In this document: piece after piece, positions 33,891 to 44,864 of the stretch
Layout of the letters: every line of letters starts with the position of its first letter
Position numbering within the stretch: position 1 is the stretch's first letter
Assembly: GCA_032718475.1 (NCBI GenBank)
Contig: JAUCBJ010000780.1
Span: 1 to 56,890 of the forward strand
DNA: 56,890 nt
Direction of reading: 5' to 3'
From: Nemertoderma westbladi
Lineage: Eukaryota > Xenacoelomorpha > Nemertodermatida > Nemertodermatidae
Translations under genes and position numbers: made by a program
The notes under the pieces: model-generated
Seen by the model: the letters and a program-made list of their open reading frames with translations, nothing else
Databases searched by the model: none
Told to the model about the DNA's origin: nothing

Positions 33891-36800
33891 ATGGTAAAAG
33901 ATAAAGATGACGATGGCGCCGAAGAATTGAGCAGATATTTGAATAAACTCCGAGGTCTGAAGTCATCCATTACAAAGTTAATAAAGAAAGGTGCAAGTTT
34001 AATCGATGACATCGGGACACAAATAACTACAATAGATGAAGGCGTCCCCAAACTACACGCGGTTAGAGATACTCTCAAAGGTAAGACTGTTGAAATTACG
34101 AACATTTACTCCTACATAGAAACTTTGGTTGACGAAAAAGAAATTGAAAACTTAATTGATCAACAGTCAGAAATTACATTGTCTATAAATGAAACTATAT
34201 CACTTATTGAGTATAAGTTACGTAGTTTGGAAACTACCGGTTGTAGTAACATATCTAATGAACGTACTTTAGGAATTAGTTCTAAATTACCGAAGTTAAC
34301 GTTAAAAGAATTTTCTGGAGGACATTTAGAATACGGTGAATGGTGGGATAGTTTTGACTGTGCGGTGCATAGTAATGTAAAAGTTAGCGTTATTGACAAA
34401 TTTAATTATTTGAAATCCTTTTTGACTGGAACTGCCGCAAACTGTGTAAGTGGTTTAGCATTGACAACTGCCAATTACAATGAGGCCATTGACATTTTAC
34501 AATCAAGGTTTGGACATAAACAGCTACGTATTAACGCCCATATGAAGAGAATAATAAATCTACAGGTAGCTTGTATGAAAGTGGACGATTTAAGAAAATT
34601 GTATGATGAAGTCAATATTCAGATTAGAGGACTCTTGACACTTGGTCTATCAAGTGATACATATGGGGCCCTGCTTGTTGCCATCTTAGTGTCAAAATTG
34701 CCGGAAGAAATTATTTTAGAAATTTTGCGTGTTGAGAAGGGCGAAATTTGGGATATAAACGTTGTATTAAAAACATTAAGGGAAGAAGTTGATGCAAGAG
34801 AGATTGCAGCACAACAACAGGAAAAAACAGATGTAAAACAGGCAGCCTGGAAAAGCTTCAATGGTGAAATTGGTACAGCATCGGCATTGTTAGAAAATAG
34901 CAATTCAAGATTTAAACCCGCTGTTGCTAGATATACACGTAGGCCGGATAATTGTGTGTATTGCGACAAAGCACATCGCAGTACTGATTGCGAACAATTC
35001 TATAATATGCAAAGCCGAATTGTGCGGTTGCAGCAATTAAATAAATGTTTTTCTTGTTTGGGGGAGGGACACATTGCTAAGGAATGTGCAAGGAAAATTA
35101 GTTGCATCATCTGCTCAAGGCCACACCATATTTCTCTGTGCAGTAGAGTTTCTGCGCCATTTTATGGAAAAGCCGATGTAAAATATAGAACAAATTATGA
35201 GCGTCAAGGTCCAGGATATAATGTTGGGTTGGTTGAAAACTATCCAATTCCAACGCCACCTAGAGGGGAGATCAAGAATGGTATATATCAAGCCACGACT
35301 AATATATTTGTTAATTCACAAAATACTGTACTACTGGCTAGTGTATTAGTATTTGTTTTCAATCCAACAAGTAACAAAAATATAACAGCTCGCATGTTAT
35401 TTGATGGCGGGGCGCAACAAAGTTATATTACCAACAAATTAAGCCATAAACTAGATCTGAAATCAGATAAAGAAATAACTTTAAAAACTGGCGTATTCAA
35501 CAGTAAGGATAGACGCACCACTCAACACAAGGTTGTGACTGTTGCAGTATCAGATTTAAATAAATCACATATGATGTATCTCACACTTCTTTCTACGGAC
35601 ACTATATGCGCACCACTTGAGCCAATCTCTGTGGACATTTCAGACATCCCTTATTACGACCAATCTCAATTTACTGATGTACCAGCAGGTGAAAGTAGAG
35701 AAGTTGATATATTAATCGGAGGCGATTATATATATCAACTAACAAAAGGCCATAGAACCATAAATGAATCTGGATGCGGTCCAGCCATTATTGAAACTAA
35801 GTTTGGTAGTGCTGTAGCTGGGCCTATAAAAATAAGTAAGGTTAGCGATTCCCATATATTGAATACACATACCCTATTTACATCGGCAGATGATGACGAA
35901 ATAGTTGATACAGTTTTCGAATGTAGTTTGGAAGAAACTTTAAATAAATTTTATGAAACAGACACAAGCGGTTTGAATCCGGATTCACATTTTAACTTAG
36001 ATTTTATTGAACAACCAGAGATGATCAATGGAAGATACGAAATTAAATTACCATGGATTGCATCGCAAAAGGCTAATTTGCCTAATAATTATTACCTAGC
36101 TGGGTGTAGGTACGAAACTCTATTAAAGAAGATGCAAAAACAACCCAAACTACTAGAACAATACCAATATAAAATACAAGAGCAATTAGAAAATGGGATC
36201 ATTGAAAGGGTAGACATCAATTCACAAACAACGAATGCAGTACATTATTTGTCTCATTTTGGGGTAGTTAGAGAAAATAATGAAACCACAAAACTACGTA
36301 TTGTATACAATGCTTCAGCGAAACAATCAAGCGCCCATCTGTCCTTAAATGAGTGTCTCTATAAGGGCCCGGTATTGCTGCCATACATACTACAGGTATT
36401 AATTCGTTTTAGAAGTTTTAAGGTCGCACTTATTGCAGATATTGCACAAGCTTACTTACAAATCAGTGTCAATGAATGCGACAGGGATGTGTTGAGATTT
36501 ATTTGGGCTGATTTTAATAATCAGCCACCAACGCATTTAAGGAAGTATAGTGATATATACCCGGAGATAGTAAAAGATATAGAAGATTCTCTTTACAGCG
36601 ATAACTTAGCAACTGGAGCATTTTATATGTATGATGCAATGCAACGGTATCGATTAATACGAATGATGTTTAAACAGGGTGGATTTGACATGGTAAAATG
36701 GAAAACTAATGATGTTGAACTGCAAGCAATGATTGATTGCTGTGAAGGTTCAGATAATAAAGTTACGAGTAGTGAGTCGCATAAGAGTAGACCTTCAGCT

Positions 36801-38036
36801 GTTACAGAGGTGCTTGGTATTAGATGGGACCTTAACTCAGACTGTTACTTATTTGATTTTCGGGATGTATATTCAACAGCACTCACGTTGCCGTTGATCC
36901 GATGGTCAGTGCTAAAGGTTATGGCACGTATTTTCGATCCAGCAGGTTGGATCGCTCCATTTGTATCTGTTATAAAAATATTATTACGTCAGATTAGTCA
37001 GAAGGCAAAAGGCGATTGGGACAAAGAGCTAGATTCTTGTGAAATTCGAACTTATAAAAGGTGGATAAATGACCTTGTGAAATTTGATTCATTGCGTATA
37101 GACAGATGTTATTCTGTTAACAAACTGATTAGTGGTACTAACATAGAGATAGAAATTCATGGCTTTTGTGATGCCTCACGGCAAGCATTGGGAGCATGTG
37201 TGTATATAAAGGTTTCATCAGTAGAAAAGGTTGAAGTATCACTTATCATGGCCCGAGGAAAATTAGTCCCATTAGATAAATTGTCCTCCAAACGAATTAC
37301 AATTCCTAGATTAGAACTTATGTCGGCAGAAATGTTATCTCGGGTCATAATTCATGCAATTAAACCACTTGAATCTGTTACAAAAGTAGGTAAAATCGTA
37401 TGTTGGACAGACTCGACTATTGTTTGTCATTGGATTAAAAATCCCAATAATTGGGTCAGGTTTATATCCTCAAGAATTGAACGAATCAAATTGCGGTTGC
37501 CAAATGTCCATTATTATCACTGTAATGGAGAAGAAAACCCAGCTGATTTGATAACCAGAGGAAAATATGCAGATAGTCTTATTCAACCTTCCCCAGCCAG
37601 AAATATCTGGTGGTGTGGTCCCGAATGGGTGTCAAATGTGATAGATTATCCTTCGAAAACCATAGAGACAAGAGATATTGAGGAAGAGGCTTTTAAAGAG
37701 TTGAAGAAACCAATAGAAATGCCGTCAGTCTTACTTATCTCAAACGAAGTGCATGATTCAATAATACTTCGTTATAGCAGCTACAATAAGCTGATTCAAG
37801 TAGTGGCATGGATGTACCGTTTTGTCAATAATCTGAAGGCAAGGATAGGGAAGGATACCCCCAAACAATTAGGTGTTTTAACTATTCTGGAAAGAAGCAA
37901 AGCAAGCACTTTATGCTTAAAGGAAGTTCAAGCAGAAATGTATCCTGAAGTTGTTTCACAATTGACGACAAAATGCGACAAAGATGCCTTATGTGAGAAA
38001 CTTAATCAATCAACTTCACTTATACCTAGATGCTGA
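33891..38036 (+). pseudogene. BEL/Pao gag-protease-reverse transcriptase-RNase H frame
   Basis: Open frame of 1,381 codons from ATG at 33891. A coiled N-terminus is followed by the Gag region from about residue 130 (LPKLTLKEFSGG, YGEWWDSF). CCHC-type knuckles lie at about 353-418 (CVYCDKAHRSTDC, CFSCLGEGHIAKEC). The aspartic protease at about 500 reads MLFDGGAQQSYI, with DGG where DSG or DTG is usual. Reverse transcriptase (LRIVYNASAKQSSAHLSLNE, ALIADIAQAYLQI) lacks the stretch between FIWADFNNQPP and HLRKYSDIYPE, where the conserved FG..SPFLLNA block belongs, about 25-30 residues deleted in frame. The catalytic box reads YSDN at 902-905 instead of YVDD. RNase H follows (HGFCDASRQALGACVYI, CWTDSTIVCHWI). 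The frame ends in a frameshift near 37985-38036. The enzyme is almost certainly inactive. Confidence 0.9.
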
Positions 38037-39263
38037 GGGCTTGATAAGATGCAAAGGCCGCATTGATATGGCATATCAGGTGCCCACAACAGCGAAAGAT
38101 CCAATACTGCTACCGAAAAAACATTATCTGACGACGTTAATCATTAGACAATGTCACGAAACAGAAGTATTACATGCTGGAGTTCGTGATACATTTGTGC
38201 AAATGAGAAACAAGTTTTATATACCCCAGGCCAGACAAATTATTAAGAAACAATTAAATGAATGTGTTATATGTCGCAAACAACAAGCAAAAGCATTCAC
38301 ACCCCCAGATACACCTTGTTTACCCCTGGATAGGGTGAGTGGAAGTCTAGCATTTAATGATGTCGGTGTGGATATAGCGGGGCCAATGTATGTTCGAAAT
38401 AATGAACTGATTGAAAAATGCCATATTCTTCTGATTACATGTATAATTCGTCTAGAGCGGTACATTTTGAATTACAAGAAAGTATAGATGCGGAGTTTAC
38501 TATCCGTGGTTTAGATAGATTCTTTGGTCGCAGGGGATATCCAGCAACAATAACTTCAGATAATGGAAGTAATTTCACAGCCAAGAAAACACAAACCCAT
38601 ATAGCAAATTTAAATATCAAATGGAACTTTATATGTGAACATGCCCCTTGGTGGGGAGGGTACTGGGAGCGACTAGTGCAAAGTGTGAAGAGAGCATTGA
38701 GGAAGTCGATAGGAAACGCATTATTGAATAGCGACGAGTTACATACCTTATTGATAAAAGTTGAGAGTGTAATTAACAGTCGCCCACTAACTTACGTGTA
38801 TTCAGACGAGATTTTGGAACCTCTAACTCCGTCACATTTATTAATCGGAAAGCGACTCACTGAAAGACCTGAAACAGATAATATCAGCAGTAATAATATT
38901 AATGACGAATTTAATGCTGAGAATGTGACTCGACGCACCAAATACAAAGACCAATTGATAGATAAATTCTGGAACATTTGGGCTCGCGAGTATCTGACAA
39001 CTCTTAGACAGCATTACTCTATTCGCCGATATCAGACACGTGAGCCGAGGGTTGGTGAGGTGGTGTTACTGGATGAAACTAATTCTAAGATCAAGAAACC
39101 GCGCCAATTATGGAAGCTAGGGATTATAGTAGAGCTCTTACATGGTCGTGATAATAGTATCAGATCTGTAAAAGTAAAAATTGCAAAAATAGGCAAAAAA
39201 ATCAGCAGTATAATTATCACTCGACCTGTACAAGGACTTATCCCATTAGAAATTGACAACTAG
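37984..39263 (+). pseudogene. BEL/Pao integrase region in two frames
   Basis: Continuation of pol. From about 37984 the coding frame shifts by one and runs to about 38440: RCKGRIDMAYQVP, then an HHCC zinc-binding domain (HETEVLHAG, CVICRKQQ) and the first catalytic Asp in NDVGVDIAGPM. Near 38420-38450 it shifts back to the original frame (SSRAVHFELQESIDAEF), with the second Asp in TSDNGSNF and the Glu in WWGGYWERLVQSVKRALRK. The C-terminus has the PLTPSHLLIGKRL and QLWKLGIIVELLHGRDN blocks typical of BEL/Pao, and stops at 39263. Two compensating frame changes leave all three catalytic acids present in the sequence but in no single frame. They could be real mutations or base-calling errors. 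Confidence 0.88.
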
Positions 39264-39445
39264 ATATAACTGTAGGGTTGGTGTCGTGCATCAAATAAGT
39301 AACTGTGACTGTGTAACTATAAGTAAGATATTTTTGCATATAATTATTGATACAGATTTGTATTGTACAGCATTGTCACATTTATGTTTTGTCATTATTG
39401 TAACTATATTGCAGTTATTGGTGGAATGGTATAAGTTGTCGTAAT

Positions 39446-39527
39446 TGCATATTTTGTCGGGGAGTGTGACAATCCCATAGTATACTGTACGTTAATTGAA
39501 AGACTATTTGCATATTTTGTCGGGGTG
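39446..39527 (+). repeat. Duplicated polypurine/LTR-start segment
   Basis: TGCATATTTTGTCGGGG followed by TGTGACAATCCCATAG and about 35 further LTR bases occurs here and again, 64-65 bp later, at the true 3' LTR start (39528). A copy of the LTR's first 50 bases therefore sits upstream of the LTR, as would follow from mis-primed or repeated plus-strand initiation. Confidence 0.75.
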
Positions 39528-39794
39528 TGTGACAATCCCCATAGTATACTGTACGTAAATTGAAGGACTACATTGTGTAATATGTAATGTATATTGGTTG
39601 GTTAAGGCAAACAGCTGGTTATATACATTTTGAGTTAGTGCCTTAATATTGGTGAAGTATATTAGTATTATGATGAGTATTAGTATTAGGAGTGTATAAG
39701 AATTATTGATATATGTTACTTAGTTTTTGATTATAGACATTTTTGGATTGTAGAAAATTACCGAACCAGTGTTTTATATACTTGAACTGCCACA
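39528..39794 (+). repeat. 3' LTR of BEL/Pao element, 267 bp
   Basis: TGTGACAATCCCC to GAACTGCCACA. It is intact and differs from the split 5' LTR at a single base. It is followed by CAGCT, the target duplication. Confidence 0.93.
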
Positions 39795-39799
39795 CAGCT

Positions 39800-40409
39800 G
39801 GCCCTATTGCATCATCCATCTCGTGTGCTTACATTGGGGTTTCCCTGTAGCTGTAAGTGGGCTTGTTGGCCCCTCTTACTGACTCGTTATTTCTCTGGGT
39901 TCAATATTGTTAAATTGGCTCCCTTCCCATCTTAGGTTGGAAATGGAGAGCGGAATGAATCCGCTTACAGGGGTCAAAATCGAAGTAAAATAGAGTACTC
40001 TGCCCGATTAAATAATCTTGTACTATAGGATTATTAATAAATCATTTATTGTGTATAATCTATTATTTTATATTGGCGCATTGGGGAGTCCCGAATATTT
40101 GGAATCAGTGTGATCAGCGCAAAGAGAACTTGATCAGTTATAATTAAAAATTGATGATTCAACCCAACTCGTTCTTTTTCCCTTTCGACTGCATTATCCA
40201 AATCCAACCACTTCCTGATCCAATATCCGGTGACTAGTATTGCTGAGATTCACAAACCCTCTCGAACTTACATCGGTGTTAGAAATAACGGCAAAAACAA
40301 AATAACGGAAATAACGGTTATAGTAATCAGTAATAAAGGTAATATCAATTACTACAGACAAATTAACTTTCATCAAAAATGTGTTAATAATATAGTTAGT
40401 TATATTGAA
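39800..40409. other. Intergenic, no gene seen
   Basis: About 600 bp between the BEL element and the homeobox stop codon, which on the minus strand would include the 3' UTR of the homeobox gene. ATTATTAATAAATC near 40028 and other AT-rich stretches exist, but I cannot assign a poly-A signal with confidence. Confidence 0.35.
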
Positions 40410-40547
40410 CTAAGAAAGTCCGTATTCCATGTCTGATATTCGCTTCATTTTGCGTTCTAGAAAGTTCTTCTTATCTTGTTCCTCCCTCGCCACTCCTCCC
40501 TTTACTCTTTTCCACTTCATTCTTCGATTCTGGAACCAAACTTTAAC
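40410..40547 (-). CDS. Meox-like homeobox gene, exon 3 (homeodomain helix 3 and C-terminus)
   Basis: Follows acceptor TTTTCAG at 40548. It reads VKVWFQNRRMKWKRVKGG, the recognition helix with W48, F49, N51 and R53, and ends EYGLS before TAG at 40412-40410. Residues 377-421. The KRVKGG motif immediately after the homeodomain helix is characteristic of Meox proteins. The joining frame with exon 2 is phase 0, and the intron falls between homeodomain positions 44 and 45, a site common to several homeobox classes. The C-terminus is short (29 residues after the homeodomain). Confidence 0.92.
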   Translation of the reverse strand, partial: VKVWFQNRRMKWKRVKGGVAREEQDKKNFLERKMKRISDMEYGLS

Positions 40548-41163
40548 CTGAAAAGAGAGACACAGTTAGTCTAATTAAGTTCAACGCTAAATAAATGTCA
40601 CAAATATTTTACAAAAAATTATTGTTACAATTTATAGAGTTACTTTAACAAGAAACAATACAAAAACAACAAAATAACAGTTTAAAAAATAAACAATACA
40701 TTTGGCCTAAACAATCAATTCAAAATAAATCAAATGATTTATGAAACGGTATAATTCAAATAGAAACTGAATTAAATAAATAATGATAATAATTTTTCTC
40801 AAAGAAAAAAAATTCCGGAACAAAGTAATGCGCTTCTGCTAATAAATATTCTGCTTATTCGATGGTTGAATCAGATAAACTGGATTTCCCTCCTTGTTTC
40901 CATTTATTTCCCTCCCCTGCCCCGCCTTTTTCCCCAAATTTTCCCTCCTTGTTTCCATTTATTTCCCTCCCCTGCCCTGCCTTTTTCCCCACATTTCCCC
41001 TTCTTGTACCTCATATTACCCTCCTATCCCCCATTTCTTTACTTACCTGTCTCTCAGACTAACTATGGTTAACTTTTTTCCTACTTTACCCTCCTACTTT
41101 CCTAGTATTTCCTTCCATTTTCCCACCCCTTTCTTCTTCTTTTATCCACCTTTTTCCACCTAC
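40548..41163 (-). other. Homeobox intron 2 with pyrimidine-rich duplication
   Basis: 616-bp intron, GT at 41163-41162 and AG at 40549-40548. Between about 40888 and 41000 a block of roughly 62 bp (TTTCCCTCCTTGTTTCCATT, then CCCTCCCCTGCCC, CGCCTTTTTCCCC) is present twice. Confidence 0.7.
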
Positions 41164-41327
41164 CTGCCGCTCAGATAAACTAAGTTTCTTTGAAAGCTCG
41201 AATCGACGTAATCTCGTCAAATAGTTATACGTTTCAAATTCGCTTTCCAGCTGTTCGATTTGGAATTTTGAAAAAGCAGTTCTATCCTTCCTTTTATTAA
41301 AAGCGTCGTTTTCGTTGTCATCGGCAT
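41164..41327 (-). CDS. Meox-like homeobox gene, exon 2 (homeodomain positions 1-44)
   Basis: Begins with two bases of a codon split from exon 1 and ends at CAG/GTAGGT (41164/41163). It encodes residues 322-376: an acidic lead, then [20 protein letters not shown] and [31 protein letters not shown] with the R-K-x-R-T-A-F start places it closest to the Meox (Mox) class of ANTP homeodomain factors, nuclear DNA-binding regulators that act in mesoderm in other animals. The acceptor is TTTTAG at 41328. Meox assignment rests on the homeodomain and the following VKGG motif, since no other Meox hallmark is visible. Confidence 0.9.
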
Positions 41328-41465
41328 CTAAAACAATAAGAAAAATAATCAATAGATTATGTTTCCGTTGTTTAACAAAAATAAAGAAAGCGAGTGTTCT
41401 AGAATAATTAGAATACTTATCTTCTAAAACAATAATTATGTTATTACACGGAGTTGTATATACTA

Positions 41466-41870
41466 TTAGGTCGAGCGAACTCGGACAGTGGAAATGAGAT
41501 CCTTCCAGGCTTCCCGATTCTCCATAGTTGTCGCAATTTCGTTTCTCCCAAGTTCAGTATCCCTTTCAAGTTGATCTATATATGTTATCGCCGGTCGTCC
41601 ACGACTACGCTTTCCATGAGTTGGTTGCCAGAGAAGTAGATCTGGTATGACCTCGTCTTTACTTCTCCAGCAGTGCCCACTGAATCTTAATCTGCGTTCA
41701 CGGAGGGTGGTTGATACAGGTGGTATTGTACCATAAATCTCGGCGTTTGTCATGTGTTGTCTCCAGCTGATGTTTAGGGCTGCCCTTAATAGTCTTGTGT
41801 ACCAACCATCAATTCGTTGTTCAAGTGATTTAGTCAATGTCCAGGTCTCCCCCCCCGTATAAAAATACAC
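41466..41870 (-). pseudogene. LINE C-terminal domain, out of frame with RT
   Basis: Reads ETWTLTKSLEQRIDGWYTRL, then RRLRFSGHCWRSKDEVIPDL and GKRSRGRPAITYIDQLERDT, ending VRVRST at a TAA on the element's 3' edge. It continues the reverse-transcriptase frame after a frameshift at the C-rich run near 41849-41856. The same last 30 bases occur alone at 28407-28437. Confidence 0.85.
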
Positions 41871-42924
41871 TTTGCACTGTGGCTCGAAAGAACTTAGTCT
41901 TCAGGTGCCTGGAGAGATCTGATTTCCAGATGGTATCCATTTTTGATAGAGCTACCCAAGCCTTTGCTTTCCTAACTTCTATGTCCTTTTTGCTACTCTC
42001 TATCCATGATCCAAGGTACTGGAAGTCATCGACCTTCCTTAGTTGATTATTATCAATGGTTGTCAAGTTTCCATCAACATTAAAGGTCATGAATTCGGTC
42101 TTGGTAGCATTTATATGCAATCCAACCTCCTTAGCAGCCCTCTCCACTTTATTTAGTAGAAGCTGTGCATCTGCTAGCGTTTTAGAGAGCAGGGCGATGT
42201 CATTCGCAAAGTCGGTGTATGTGACTGTAGTTGCCGGATATCTACTACTTCTGCGTTCTTGAAGTGTGAATCCCAGATCTTCACCCTTTGTGGCCGTCCT
42301 CATTGCGTAATCCAGCACAATTACAAATAGTAATGGTGCTAATGTGTCACCTTGCAGTACGCCAGCCATGATTGAGAAAAACTCAGTTTCACCATCTGGT
42401 GAGAGTACCCGCGCTTCTGTGTTACAATATAACAATCCAATGCCAGCAACAATTACTTCTGGTATTCCATAAGCTCTTAGAATTTCAAGCATTTTACCTC
42501 TATAAATGGAGTCGAATGCCTTCTTGAAGTCCACAAAAGTCATGACTGCGGGGAGATTCTTTGAATTAATTCCTTCAATCAGTCTCTGTAGTGCAAGTAT
42601 CTGAGCTATTGTTGATCTACTTGGTCGAAATCCGTTTTGGCTCTTACGCAGTAGTTTCTTTATGTGAGGCCTAATCCTATATAGAATCATTTTATTGTAT
42701 ATTTTGACAGCTACCACAAGCAGACAGATCACACGATAGTTTGTTGGTATGCCGAGGTCTCCTTTCTTGGGGAGAGGCTTTAATTGACCTTTAGTCCAAA
42801 TTGGTGGTGGCTTTTCCCCTTTTAACATCCGGTTGCAAACATTCAATAATGGTCTGTTTAGCACTCCGGTTTTCCATACCTCAGCTGGGATTTCATCTAA
42901 TCCACTCGCTTTATTATTGGACAT
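41830..42924 (-). pseudogene. LINE reverse transcriptase with altered catalytic box
   Basis: About 360 codons cover the RT core: NNKASGLDEIPAEVWK, LKPLPKKGDLGIPTNYR, QNGFRPSRSTIAQILALQRL, motif A FVDFKKAFDSI, motif B GVLQGDTLAPLLFVIVLDY, and motif C in TDFANDIALLS. Motif C is FAND where FADD is expected: the AAT codon at 42204-42202 replaces the first catalytic Asp. The frame breaks at both ends (near 42930 towards the endonuclease and 41850 towards the C-terminus). Inactive. Confidence 0.9.
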
Positions 42925-43133
42925 GCTTTTAATGCTTCTTTGGGAGTTCGGCAGGTGTGAAGTCCCCTGTTTCTATAGGTAGTGTCTTGTCATATATTTT
43001 CCTTGTAGGGCTGACCTCGATGTTTGGTGGCTGCCCAAGCAAGTTGCTGAAGTGATTTTTCCACTTCCCAACACGTTCTTCAAGACTATCGGCTTTGAGG
43101 CGCCCCTTTGCACAACTTTTCCGACCAGATACC

Positions 43134-44035
43134 TCATTTACAGTTTGCCAGGTAGTCTTGATTGTTGCTGTATATGTGAGCTGTTGTAATTGCTTCAGTT
43201 TTATCCTGTATGTACTTTTCCTGGCTGATGTTGTAGGCCAATTTAAAATCGTCCTTAGCTTTCTTAACCTTGTTAATGTTTTCGGTTGTTGGTAGTTCTG
43301 AGTTTCTCCCAGTCATAGTTGATTTGCTTGCTTGTCCTGGCTTTGCTGGCTCTCAAACTGAGTCTGATCTCTGCAGTCACAATTCTGTGGTCCGAACCAA
43401 TTACGTTGAACGAGCTGTATGTCTCGCAGTTTATCATGCTGTTTCTCCACTTTTTGTTTATGAGGATGTAATCCAGTTGTGCTTTGGTTCCATTAGGGTA
43501 TTGAAAGGTCCATAGCTTCCCCTTACTCTTTTCGAATGTGTTGTTTGTTGGTATCAATTCACATTCTTCCATTAGGTCTAAAAGTAAGTACCCATTTCTG
43601 TTAGAACTGGTGTTATAGGTGTAACCCTTGATGTCTTCTGGGCCAATTTGCGCATTCAGGTCACCAGCAAGGACTTTAACATTGTGTTTCGGAATGTCCT
43701 TAATAAGTCCAGTCAGTTCTTCATAAAACTTGACAACTTGTTCTGGCTCTGAGGCATTGGTTGGACTGTAGCAACATATAACTGTTGTCTTGGGATTCCC
43801 ATCAAATGTTGCGATCATAACCCCGGATTTTATAGATTCGATGTTGTTTAGGGTCTTAAGTGCAAGTGGGCTTAGCAGAATTCCTACTCCACCAATTGAT
43901 GCATTGACCGAATTTCTTACTGCTGAGCTTGTTACTAACGTTCATCCATTTCCAATGTCATTGTACTTCATGTCAGTGTCTTCATGACAAATCCGATGTT
44001 CTTGGATGCAGATGATGTCGATGTTATATTCCATT
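43134..44035 (-). pseudogene. LINE APE endonuclease, main part
   Basis: Endonuclease/exonuclease/phosphatase fold: YNIDIICIQEHR just below the nested insertion, then SPLALKTLNNIESIKSGVMI, VICCYSPTNASEPEQ, VLAGDLNAQIGPEDI, WTFQYPNGTKAQLDYILI and GSDHRIVTAEI. These are the catalytic blocks of APE-type LINE endonucleases. A TGA stop interrupts near 43945 (after YNDIGNG, where the family would have a Trp). The linker towards the RT (43316-43134: VKKAKDDFKLAYNISQEKY) is in another frame. The domain is separated from its first residues (44635-44864) by the nested LINE. Confidence 0.88.
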
Positions 44036-44038
44036 GCC
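44018..44038. repeat. Target-site duplication of nested LINE, left copy
   Basis: TCGATGTTATATTCCATTGC plus a final C, repeated at 44614-44634 with one substitution (TCGATGTTTTATTCCATTGC). 21 bp, flanking the nested LINE. Confidence 0.85.
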
Positions 44039-44613
44039 TACTACTACTACTACTACTAGGATCGGCATGCTGTATTGCAGCTGCATTTTTAAGAATGCGG
44101 TGCCGGCTTATCGACAAAATTGCACCGCCACAACTCCCTATCACCCATGACATTTGCTAGATCATCCGCATCTTCAAGGCCAGTGTCCTTTAAAATGCGT
44201 CTCAAGAAAGTCATGGGCTGTCCACCATGCTTATTCACTCCATGAGGCTGCCAAAGTACAAGATTATGCACTGGCTGGATTTCACGGCGAAAGCAATGTC
44301 CTGCAAAGCGGATGCGATTTTGTTCTAGTGTCAAGCTGGGGGGAACCAATGAGACACCTCCAATGTTATATAGTGTCTGGTTGGAGATGTGTGCATTGTA
44401 CTTGACACAATGAACCCGGCGTAGCATTCTTGTGAATGAGCCATCTAGAGATTTGGTGTCCTCAGCAGTTAGAGCCCAGCATGGACTCCCATAGAAGACT
44501 ACTGGAACTACTGCTGCTCTAAATAATCGGACCTTAAGTTTCCGATTAATTCTCGGTGACTTCCAAATCCTGGAAAGCCTATTCAACGCTGCCCATGCCT
44601 TTCCCTTACGTAT
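44039..44613 (-). mobile_element. Nested LINE 3' end inside the endonuclease of another LINE
   Basis: The fragment has a (CTA)n tail on the plus strand at 44039-44059 and holds a C-terminal reverse-transcriptase frame on the minus strand (44586-44089): RINRKLKVRLFRAAVVPVV, SPCWALTAEDTKSLDG, then FAGHCFRREIQPVHNLVLWQ and DLANVMGDRELWRC, ending FVDKPAPHS. It is the same family as 545-824 and 49628-49718. The TSDs prove insertion into the resident LINE, so this family was active later. Confidence 0.9.
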
Positions 44614-44634
44614 TCGATGTTTTATTCCATTGCC
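44614..44634. repeat. Target-site duplication of nested LINE, right copy
   Basis: Partner of 44018-44038, 20 of 21 bases identical. Confidence 0.85.
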
Positions 44635-44864
44635 AGAACGACCATGTCACCCTGTTTGGTAAGTGCTTTCAGCGTGCGTGCGTTCATTGTAGCAATCTTT
44701 AGTGTCTTTTTACATTTCAACAGGTTGGTTCTTCTTTCTTCTCTGTCTTCTGTTCCAGTAGCCAATTTATCGACCCCAGCCTGGTGTACCACTGAGGGAC
44801 GAGGTCCTTGTTGACCCGGGCGACGACCGAGCCGGTATTTCTCCTGGAGGGTTCTCATACTCAT
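44635..44864 (-). pseudogene. LINE endonuclease, first residues and leader
   Basis: Minus-strand frame of about 80 codons from ATG at 44864: a basic leader (RTLQEKYRLGRRPGQQGPRP), then KKTLKIATMNARTLKALTKQ and GDMVVLAME, the first strand of the APE endonuclease with the catalytic Asn in MNARTL. The next residues (YNIDII) lie beyond the nested insertion at 44035. Upstream of 44864 a 27-bp sequence with CCGTTGGTTGATTACCTTCC occurs twice (about 44931 and 44975). Confidence 0.8.

Larger units (their letters stand above)
31773..39794 (+). mobile_element. Full-length BEL/Pao LTR retrotransposon with defective pol
   Basis: The element has LTRs at both ends, a perfect 5-bp target duplication (CAGCT), a primer-binding-like site right after the 5' LTR, and gag, protease, reverse transcriptase, RNase H and integrase in BEL/Pao order, ending with the DUF5641-type C-terminus. 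Net length without the piggyBac-like insertion is about 6.2 kb. The near-identical LTRs indicate recent integration. Pol carries an internal deletion, an altered catalytic motif and two frame changes. It lies downstream of the homeobox gene in the opposite orientation. Confidence 0.93.

Noticed and set aside
33784-39259. Minus-strand frames of 60-116 codons inside the BEL element
   Set aside because: Antisense shadows of gag-pol without recognisable domains.
40862-41178. Pro/Phe-rich plus-strand frames (SPAPPFSPNFP, LPCPAFFP)
   Set aside because: They arise from the duplicated pyrimidine-rich block in homeobox intron 2, antisense to the gene.
44154-44405. Plus-strand 83-codon frame also found at 658-909
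   Set aside because: It recurs only because both places hold the same LINE 3' end. The real coding strand is the minus strand.
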